Shown one piece after another: positions 53,778 to 59,162 of a stretch of DNA of 59,162 nt. The position numbers and the translations under genes were made by a program. How positions within the stretch are numbered: position 1 is the first letter of the stretch; every line of letters begins with the position of its first letter. Origin of the DNA: Thermoleophilia bacterium (GTDB lineage Bacteria; Actinomycetota; Thermoleophilia; Miltoncostaeales; Miltoncostaeaceae); assembly GCA_020848615.1 (NCBI GenBank), contig JADLHW010000019.1, forward strand, positions 1 through 59,162, written 5' to 3'. The notes under the pieces were generated by a model, which saw nothing but the letters and a program-made list of their open reading frames with translations, did no database searches and was not told where the DNA came from.

Positions 53778-53829
53778 AATGAGTTGCCAGTTGAGCCGTC
53801 AAGCACACGGACCGCACCGGAGGAACCGC

Positions 53830-54381
53830 ATGAGCACCACCGCGACGCAGCTGCCCTCAGGCACCTGGAACCTCGACACCGTCCACTCCACGGTGGGCTT
53901 CGGGGTGAAGCACCTGGGCATCAACACCTACCGGGGTCAGTTCCCGGGCATCGAGGGTCACGTGCGCACGGAGGACGGGCGCGTCACCGAGATCACCGGG
54001 ACCGCCCGCATCGACAGCCTGGTCACCAAGGACGCCACCCTCACGGGCCACCTTCTGACCGCCGACTTCTTCGACGCCGAGGCCCACCCCACCGGTACGT
54101 TCCGGTCGACGTCGGTCGAGCTGACCGGTGAGGACATCCGCGTCGAGGGCGAGCTCACCCTGCGCGGCGTGACGCGCCCGGTCACCCTCACGGGCACGCT
54201 CGGCCTGGGCCAGGACCCGTACGGCAACACCCGCATCGGCGTCGCCGTGAGCGGTCAGATCAACCGCCTGGACTACGGCATCAGCTGGAACGCCGTGATG
54301 GACAACGGCGTGCCGGCCGTGGCCGAGCGCGTGCGGCTGGACTGGGAGGTCGAGGCGGTGCTGGCGGGGGCCGAGGCGTGA
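53830..54381 (+). CDS. YceI-family lipid-binding-like protein
   Basis: 183 residues, no signal peptide, so cytosolic. YceI lipocalin-like barrel: GTWNLDTVHSTVGFGVKHLGINTYRGQF is the diagnostic N-terminus, and LTLRGVTRPVTLTGTL the conserved late hairpin. Members bind isoprenoid quinones or similar amphiphiles. Good ribosome-binding site (GGAGGAACC) before the ATG. The stop overlaps the FMN reductase start by GTGA. With an NADPH reductase and a MarR regulator, a quinone-stress or quinone-reduction role is likely; that is inference from context. Confidence 0.92.
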   Translation: MSTTATQLPSGTWNLDTVHSTVGFGVKHLGINTYRGQFPGIEGHVRTEDGRVTEITGTARIDSLVTKDATLTGHLLTADFFDAEAHPTGTFRSTSVELTGEDIRVEGELTLRGVTRPVTLTGTLGLGQDPYGNTRIGVAVSGQINRLDYGISWNAVMDNGVPAVAERVRLDWEVEAVLAGAEA

Positions 54382-54965
54382 GCCGCGACCCCTTCCGGGT
54401 GCTCGCCATCCCGGGGAGCCTGCGGTCGGGGTCGCTCAACCGCCGCCTCCTGGAGACGGTGGCCGAGCTGGCTCCGCAGGACGTGGAGATCGTCCTGTAC
54501 GACGGGCTCGGCGGGCTGCCGCACTTCGACGCGGACCTGGACACCCGTCCGGGTCCGGAGGCGGTCGAGGACCTGCGGGCGCGGATGTTCGCGGCCGACG
54601 GCGTCCTCATCGCCACCCCCGAGTACAACTCATCGATCCCCGGTGTGCTGAAGAACGCCCTCGACTGGGCGTCGCGTCCCCTCGGCACCGGCGCCCTGGC
54701 GGGACGGCCGGTGGCGGTGGCGGGCGTGAGCCCCTCCGCGTTCGGCGCGGTGTGGGCGGCCGCGGAGGCGCGCAAGGTGCTCGCCGCGTCGGGCGCCCGC
54801 GTGGTGGAGACCGAGCTGGGCATCAAGAAGGCGGACACCCTGCTCGGCGACGACGACCGCTTCGACGAGGTGACGGTCGCCGCGGTGCTGGTCCTGGTGG
54901 ACGAGCTGCGCGAGGTCGCGGCGGCGGCCGCCGCGGAGGCGGAGGCCGAAGCGGCCCTCGCCTGA
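54378..54965 (+). CDS. NADPH-dependent FMN reductase family protein
   Basis: 195 residues. Flavodoxin-like fold: IPGSLRSGSLNRRLLETVA binds the FMN phosphate and TPEYNSSIPGVLKNALDWASR the isoalloxazine and the dimer partner, as in chromate/quinone reductases (ChrR, YieF) and azoreductases. The C-terminus is an Ala/Glu-rich helix. Two-electron reduction of quinones would protect against redox cycling. GTG start overlapping the yceI stop. Confidence 0.92.
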   Translation: MSRDPFRVLAIPGSLRSGSLNRRLLETVAELAPQDVEIVLYDGLGGLPHFDADLDTRPGPEAVEDLRARMFAADGVLIATPEYNSSIPGVLKNALDWASRPLGTGALAGRPVAVAGVSPSAFGAVWAAAEARKVLAASGARVVETELGIKKADTLLGDDDRFDEVTVAAVLVLVDELREVAAAAAAEAEAEAALA

Positions 54966-54975
54966 CATCCCTCAT

Positions 54976-55010
54976 CGGTCCGGCGCGCCCATGCGCGGCG
55001 CGCCGGACCG
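54976..55010. terminator. Bidirectional terminator hairpin
   Basis: CGGTCCGGCGCGCC and GGCGCGCCGGACCG form a perfect 14-bp stem around a 7-nt loop between convergent genes ending at 54965 and 55017. Confidence 0.8.
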
Positions 55011-55016
55011 GGGGGA

Positions 55017-55295
55017 TCAGGCGACGACCAGCGAGTGCGTGCCGCCCAGCCCGTTGGGCTCGAGGTCGGCGCCCGGGTCGTCGAAGTACTCGTTCTCCGT
55101 GAAGTACCGGAACCGCACGGGGGTGCCCTCGGGCACCACCAGCGACGCGGACCGGGTGCCGTTCGTGCGGCGCATGAGCGGGGTGGCGGCCGGGTCCCAG
55201 TCGTTCCGGTCGCAGACCAGGGACACGGGGCGGTCGGACTCGACGGCGAACGTGAGCCGCACGTACCCGTCCTTCTCGCGGCGCTTCTTGATCAC
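55017..55295 (-). CDS. Stand-alone CBM48 / isoamylase-N-like early-set domain protein
   Basis: 92 residues from GTG with GGAGG 6 nt upstream; the frame extends further upstream without a ribosome-binding site. The sequence DGYVRLTFAVE, VSLVCDRNDWDP and GTPVRFRYFTENEYFDDPGADLE-N matches the E-set glycogen-binding module found at the N-terminus of glycogen branching enzymes and in AMPK beta. Such small stand-alone copies occur in bacteria; they may bind glycogen or act as partners of another enzyme. No glycogen genes are nearby. Confidence 0.8.
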   Translation of the reverse strand: MIKKRREKDGYVRLTFAVESDRPVSLVCDRNDWDPAATPLMRRTNGTRSASLVVPEGTPVRFRYFTENEYFDDPGADLEPNGLGGTHSLVVA

Positions 55296-55457
55296 TCGTT
55301 CCCTCCCGGGGACAGGTGGCGGTGGGCCGGTGGGCGCGCCGGGGATGGACAGGTCGGGACCCGGGGAGGGATGTCCGTCACCGGGTCGCGCGACCGGGTG
55401 GCGAATCCATTGTTCCATGCCCGGCCGCGGACTCCTCCGCCCCCGGTGCCACGCGTG

Positions 55458-55937
55458 TCACGCCCCCGGCGGAAGGGCCTGCTCGGGCACGCGGACGGCC
55501 CCCTGCCACCGTGCCCGGTGACGCCCGGCGCCGTCCCGCCACGCCCATCGCACCTCGACCGTCGCGTCCAGGACGCCCACGGGCCACGGGAACGACGGCC
55601 GGCAGGCGGCGGCGGCCAGGGGCACCCCGGGCCCGCCGCCGAAGAGGGTCACGCCGCGCAGGCCGCCGTCCGTCCGCCGGCCGTCGATGCGGGCCTCCAC
55701 GCGCAGCTGCTGGGCGGGCCACGGTGAGGCGTTCGCCAGGGGCACCACCACGCACAGGCCGCCGTCGGCGCCGGCCGCGAACTCCGGGGGGCGGGGCACG
55801 GGCCGGGCGCCCAGCTGCGCGATGCGTCCCTGACCCAGCGCCCGCAGGACGAGCCATGCCAACAGGAGGACCGCCACGCACACCGCGGCGGCGGAGACGC
55901 CGGTCACGGCGCCCTGATGGCGGTCCAGCCAGTCCAC
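55458..55937 (-). CDS. Membrane-anchored protein of unknown function
   Basis: 159 residues from GTG. A transmembrane segment (about 12-34, AVTGVSAAAVCVAVLLLAWLVL) follows a short N-terminus (DWLDRHQG), then a beta-rich outer or inner domain with GGLCVVVPLANASPWPAQQLRVEARI and VEVRWAWRDGAGRHRARWQG, reminiscent of an immunoglobulin-like fold. I do not recognise the family. Divergent from the helicase gene at 56033. The 162-nt gap 55296-55457 after it holds no gene that I can support, only a palindrome GGTCGCGCGACC. Confidence 0.6.
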   Translation of the reverse strand: MDWLDRHQGAVTGVSAAAVCVAVLLLAWLVLRALGQGRIAQLGARPVPRPPEFAAGADGGLCVVVPLANASPWPAQQLRVEARIDGRRTDGGLRGVTLFGGGPGVPLAAAACRPSFPWPVGVLDATVEVRWAWRDGAGRHRARWQGAVRVPEQALPPGA

Positions 55938-56013
55938 TCGGCCGGACGGTACTCCCGGGGCCGTGTGTCCCCAAACCGGCCGCCCGGGTGTTCGCCGACG
56001 CCGGACGGGCCGC

Positions 56014-56019
56014 TATCCT
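56014..56019 (+). promoter_or_regulatory. -10 box upstream of the helicase gene
   Basis: TATCCT ends 13 nt before the ATG at 56033. Confidence 0.4.
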
Positions 56020-56032
56020 CGGCGGCCGCACG

Positions 56033-57697
56033 ATGGCCCGATCGATCCGCCTGCGGCGCTGGCAGAAGGCCGCCCTCGACGCCTTCAACGCCCGCGAGAC
56101 CCCCGACTTCCTGGCGGTGGCGACCCCGGGGGCGGGGAAGACCACGTTCGCGCTGGCCGCGGCGCGGCAGCGCCTCGCCCAAATGCCCGGCCGGCGGCTG
56201 GTGGTGGTGGCCCCCACCCAGCACCTGAAGACCCAGTGGGCCGATGCCGCGGAGCGCCTGGACCTGCACCTGGACACCGGCTGGACCGCGCAGGACGACA
56301 CCCTGCCACGCGACGTGCACGGCGTGGTCACCACGTACCAGCAGGTCGCCACGAGCGCCGCGGCCCTCGCCCCCATCGCCCGCGACGGCATCGTCGTGCT
56401 GGACGAGGTGCATCACGCCGGCGACGACCGCGCGTGGGGCGACTCGGTGCGGGCGGCGTTCGCGGACGCGGCGGTGCGGTTGTGCCTGTCGGGCACGCCG
56501 TTCCGGTCCGACACCAACGCGATCCCGTTCGTGCGGTACGACCACGAGGCCATGGCCGAGGCCGACGTGGAGTACGGGTACGGGGCGGCCCTGCGCGACG
56601 GCGGCGTGGTGCGGCCCGTGCACTTCCCCCGCATCGACGGCGAGATGGAGTGGATGGACAACGACGGCCTGCTGGCGTCCGCGTCGTTCACGGACCGCCT
56701 CGACCAGGTGCGATCCGCCCAGCGGCTCCGCACCGCGCTGTCGGTGGAGGGCGAGTGGCTGCCCGACGTGCTGGTGCGCGCCCACCGGCAGCTCCTCACG
56801 GTGCGGCGCACCCATCCGGACGCCGGCGGCCTGGTGATCGCGATGGACCAGGAGCACGCGCGCGGCATCGCCCGCATCCTGCGGCTGCGCCTGAACGTCG
56901 ACCCGGTGGTCGCGGTGTCGGAGGACCCCGATGCGGCCCGCAGGATCGCGGCGTTCGGGCGGGGCACCGCACCGTGGATCGTGGCGGTGCGGATGGTCTC
57001 GGAGGGCGTCGACATCCCGCGGCTGCGCGTGGGGGTCCTGGCGACGACGACCACCACCGAGCTGTTCTTCCGCCAGGCGGTGGGGCGCCTGGCCCGGTGG
57101 ATCCGCGGGCTGGGGCCCCAGCCGGCCTACATGTTCATCCCCGACGACCCCCGGCTCCGGGCGCACGCGTTCGCGATCGCCGAGCAGCGCCGGCACTCCC
57201 TGCGCCGCCGGGAGGACGATGCGCGCACGGACGACCCGGACGCCCTCGACGAGGTGCCGCAGCGCGTGCGCGACGAGGAGCAGCTGTCGCTGTTCGCGGC
57301 GATCTCCTCCCGGGCGGTGGGCACGGAGGAGGTCCACGGGCCCGACGCCGAGGGCCTGTTCGTGGCCGAGGAGCCTGACGACGACGAGGGCTTGGTGCTG
57401 GAGCTCATGCCCGCCCCGCACCTGGACGCGCCGGAGCCGGCCGGCGGCGCCCCCGGGAGCGACCTCAGCCCCCGGCAGCGGCGGCGCCTGCTGCGCGACG
57501 CGAACGCCGCGGCCGTCAGCGAGATCGCCCGCCTCACCGGCGGCACCCACGCCCAGGTCAACAGCGAGCTCAACCGCCTGGTGGGCGTGCAGCGCATCGG
57601 GGAGGCCACGCTCGAGCAGCTGGAGCGCCGGCGGGAGCAGGCCCACCGGTGGCTCGCCCGCATCTCGGGGTCCCGCGCGGCCGCCGGGTCGGGTTAG
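56033..57697 (+). CDS. DEAD/DEAH-type SF2 helicase with C-terminal DNA-binding-like region
   Basis: 554 residues. Motif I TPGAGKTTFAL (Lys36), motif Ia VVAPTQHLKTQW, motif II DEVHH (124-128), motif III SGTPFR, motifs IV-VI VIAMDQEHA, VSEGVDIPRLRVGV and FFRQAVGRLARWI: a complete SF2 motor of the Rad25/UvrB-like branch. Following an acidic linker (about 395-470, DDARTDDPDALDE, EEPDDDEG), residues 480-554 (LSPRQRRRLLRDANAAAVSEIARLTGGTHAQVNSELNR) look like a helical nucleic-acid-binding domain common in actinobacterial and phage helicases. No nuclease or methylase partner is adjacent, so a restriction system is not indicated. The role is probably DNA repair or remodelling. Confidence 0.9.
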   Translation: MARSIRLRRWQKAALDAFNARETPDFLAVATPGAGKTTFALAAARQRLAQMPGRRLVVVAPTQHLKTQWADAAERLDLHLDTGWTAQDDTLPRDVHGVVTTYQQVATSAAALAPIARDGIVVLDEVHHAGDDRAWGDSVRAAFADAAVRLCLSGTPFRSDTNAIPFVRYDHEAMAEADVEYGYGAALRDGGVVRPVHFPRIDGEMEWMDNDGLLASASFTDRLDQVRSAQRLRTALSVEGEWLPDVLVRAHRQLLTVRRTHPDAGGLVIAMDQEHARGIARILRLRLNVDPVVAVSEDPDAARRIAAFGRGTAPWIVAVRMVSEGVDIPRLRVGVLATTTTTELFFRQAVGRLARWIRGLGPQPAYMFIPDDPRLRAHAFAIAEQRRHSLRRREDDARTDDPDALDEVPQRVRDEEQLSLFAAISSRAVGTEEVHGPDAEGLFVAEEPDDDEGLVLELMPAPHLDAPEPAGGAPGSDLSPRQRRRLLRDANAAAVSEIARLTGGTHAQVNSELNRLVGVQRIGEATLEQLERRREQAHRWLARISGSRAAAGSG

Positions 57698-57700
57698 GCT
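57695..57700 (+). promoter_or_regulatory. -10 box of leaderless-type promoter
   Basis: TAGGCT lies 6 nt before the ATG at 57707 and overlaps the helicase stop codon (TAG). Confidence 0.5.
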
Positions 57701-57706
57701 CACCCC

Positions 57707-58243
57707 ATGGGCCGCACCGCCGCCGCGTTCGCCGCCATCGCCGTGCTCACCACCGCGCCGGCCGCGCTCGGCACGGTGGAGTCCGGGCAGGTCGTGCCGT
57801 TCCGGGGCATCGCCGGCGCGAAGCTCCACCACTCGCGCGCCCAGGTGATCACCATCCTGGGACGCCCCATCAGCGAGACCGCGTTCGGGGTGATGAGCTA
57901 CTCCGACGACGGCATCATGGACGTGTACCTCACCCGGGCGGGCGCCCGCGGCAGGGTGCGGCAGTTCGTGGCCTCCGGCACCGGGTTCTGCGCGAAGGGC
58001 GTCGTGGGTGCCTGCTCGCTGACCGCGAACAGCGAGATCGCGATGCGGCGCGCGTACCCGCGGCGGTTCCGGCGCGTGGTCGACGTCACCGGCGACACGA
58101 TCTGGTGGTGGTGCGGCCGGGTGGGGGGCCGCGCGATCTCCACCAGCTTCAACACCGACCCGCGACGCCACATGATCCTGACGTGGTACATGGCCGACCA
58201 CGGGCGCAGGTGCCCCACCATCGCCCAGGTGCGCGGCGGCTGA
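57707..58243 (+). CDS. Secreted protein of unknown function
   Basis: 178 residues. A signal peptide (MGRTAAAFAAIAVLTTAPAAL-G) precedes a small domain starting FRGIAGAKLHHSRAQVITILGRP, a pattern similar to the SmpA/BamE-type or DUF fold where a helix ends in LGxP and strands follow (ISETAFGVMSYSDDGIMDVYL). Four cysteines (FCAKGVVGACS, WWWCGRV, RRCPT) may form two disulfides. No enzyme motif recognised. Confidence 0.7.
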   Translation: MGRTAAAFAAIAVLTTAPAALGTVESGQVVPFRGIAGAKLHHSRAQVITILGRPISETAFGVMSYSDDGIMDVYLTRAGARGRVRQFVASGTGFCAKGVVGACSLTANSEIAMRRAYPRRFRRVVDVTGDTIWWWCGRVGGRAISTSFNTDPRRHMILTWYMADHGRRCPTIAQVRGG

Positions 58244-58253
58244 CCCGGGTGGG

Positions 58254-58270
58254 CCTCCCCATCCGGGAGG
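58254..58270 (+). terminator. Possible terminator hairpin
   Basis: CCTCCC pairs with GGGAGG around a 5-nt loop, 10 nt after the stop at 58243. Confidence 0.45.
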
Positions 58271-58342
58271 TGGCGCTCACAGGAAAACCTCAGCCGGGGC
58301 GGGCATGCTGGCGCCGCCCACACCACGACCGGGGAGCGGGGG

Positions 58343-59162
58343 ATGTCCCAGGAGCACGAGGTTCACGACCACGACCGGGGGCTGGCGTTCGACGTCTCCA
58401 CCCTGGTGAGCCGCCGCCGGGCGCTGCAGCTGCTGGCCGTGGGCGGCCTCACCGCCCTCGCGGGCTGCGGTTCCTCCTCGTCCGGCGGAACCACCGCCGC
58501 CGGCACGACCGCGGCGGCCGGCACCACGACGACGACGACATCGGGGGGAACGGCCGCCGTGCCGGCGTCCACGATCCCGGAGGAGACCGCCGGCCCCTAC
58601 CCCGGCGACGGCTCGAACGGCCCGAACGTGCTCACCGAGAGCGGCATCGTCCGGTCGGACCTCACCGCGAGCTTCGCCGGATCGACCGGGTCGGCGGAGG
58701 GCGTGCCGCTCACGATGACGTTCCGGCTGCTCGACATCTCGGAGGGGGGCGTGCCCCTCGCGGGTGCCGCCGTCTACGCGTGGCACTGTGACCGGGAGGG
58801 CCGGTACTCCCTGTACTCGGACGGCGTCACCGACCAGAACTGGCTCCGCGGCGTGCAGGAGACCGGCGCGGACGGGGCGGTCACGTTCACCTCGATCTTC
58901 CCGGGGTGCTACCCGGGCCGATGGCCGCACGTGCACTTCGAGGTCTATCCGAGTCTGGCGGACGCGACGTCCGCCGGGTCGAAGCTGGTCACCTCGCAGC
59001 TGGCGTTCCCGGAGGACGCCTGCGAGGCCGCCTATGCGGCGGACGGCTACGCGCAGAGCCTGGCGAACCTCGGCGGGGTGTCGCTCGACACGGACATGGT
59101 GTTCGCCGACGGGTACGCCACGCAGCTGGGCACCGTGACCGGCGACGCGGCGGGCGGGATGA
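58343..59162 (+). CDS. Lipoprotein intradiol ring-cleavage dioxygenase-like protein, partial
   Basis: At least 273 residues, cut by the right edge. N-terminus with twin Arg (VSRRRALQLLAVGGLTALAGC) and lipobox Cys42, a Tat/lipoprotein signal; then a Ser/Thr/Gly linker. The catalytic domain shows the intradiol Fe(III) ligands: Tyr155 (EGRYSLY), Tyr190 (GCYPGRW), His196 and His198 (PHVHFEVY). VPLAGAAVYAWHCD and WLRGVQETGADGAVTFTSIFPG are protocatechuate-dioxygenase-family blocks. These surface lipoproteins are common in actinobacteria; the substrate is unknown and may be a catechol-type compound outside the cell. GGGGAGCGGGGG precedes the ATG. Confidence 0.88.
   Translation, partial: MSQEHEVHDHDRGLAFDVSTLVSRRRALQLLAVGGLTALAGCGSSSSGGTTAAGTTAAAGTTTTTTSGGTAAVPASTIPEETAGPYPGDGSNGPNVLTESGIVRSDLTASFAGSTGSAEGVPLTMTFRLLDISEGGVPLAGAAVYAWHCDREGRYSLYSDGVTDQNWLRGVQETGADGAVTFTSIFPGCYPGRWPHVHFEVYPSLADATSAGSKLVTSQLAFPEDACEAAYAADGYAQSLANLGGVSLDTDMVFADGYATQLGTVTGDAAGGM

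Noticed and set aside
56033-57697. Helicase of a restriction or other anti-phage system
   Set aside because: No methylase, nuclease or other defence gene is adjacent; neighbours are ordinary membrane or secreted proteins.

Overview
The window is very GC-rich, gene-dense bacterial chromosome. GTG and TTG starts are common, 4-nt start/stop overlaps are frequent, and several promoters look leaderless. Family content fits a high-GC Actinomycetota: GAF-GAF histidine kinase with NarL regulator, universal stress proteins, PknB-type kinase, cobalamin-dependent MetH, GT87 membrane glycosyltransferases. The ATP-type PEP carboxykinase, DhnA-type aldolase and NurA-HerA-SbcCD cluster make a deep-branching class such as Thermoleophilia a plausible but unproven guess. 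I see no rRNA, tRNA, CRISPR array, insertion sequence or phage module. No gap exceeds about 300 bases once starts are corrected. The largest non-coding stretches are 3478-3739, 5378-5607, 20793-20997, 55296-55457 and 10708-10853.

Layout. 1-1839 (-): aldehyde dehydrogenase coupled to a lactonase cut by the left edge. 1966-5377 (-): two tandem paralogous secreted DUF11-type proteins, each preceded by a conserved leader. 5608-6822: membrane-anchored trypsin-like protease. 6924-13212: alanine dehydrogenase, two-component system, GNAT acetyltransferase, two universal stress proteins and a CBS/HypB-like GTPase fusion, which together look like a stress or dormancy island. 13266-13979 (-): DsbA-like thioredoxin. 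14156-20792: NurA, HerA, SbcD and SbcC, a four-gene DNA-end-processing operon.

20998-25584: YbaK-type deacylase, two small proteins, an MFS transporter and an S9 peptidase. 25636-26820: Ser/Thr kinase. 26875-31267: fabD-fabG-fabF-fabF plus a small membrane protein, a type II fatty-acid locus without a local acpP or fabH. 31272-32904 (-): Tag glycosylase, HAD phosphatase and hotdog thioesterase, all overlapping. 32897-34069: secreted GGxGxD-repeat protein. 34119-38691: metH, a small alpha/beta-barrel-like protein and a macrodomain protein. 38738-40812: ECF sigma factor with a coupled membrane partner. 40924-45106: unknown protein, NCS1-like permease, pckA and an enoyl-CoA-hydratase-family protein.

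45082-48368: ketopantoate-reductase-like protein, Ddl and an aminotransferase. 48456-52044: GtrA and two GT87 proteins, an envelope-glycan operon. 52130-53203: class I aldolase. 53242-54965: MarR regulator divergent from a YceI/FMN-reductase pair, with clear operators between. 55017-59162: stand-alone CBM48-like domain, membrane protein, SF2 helicase, secreted protein and a lipoprotein intradiol dioxygenase cut by the right edge.

Most interesting observations: the duplicated leader element upstream of the DUF11 genes, the NurA-HerA-SbcD-SbcC operon, the CBS-HypB-like fusion beside universal stress proteins, a GT87 gene whose only sensible start is a GTA triplet overlapping a TAA stop, and a recurring TAnnnT box 6-9 nt upstream of start codons.
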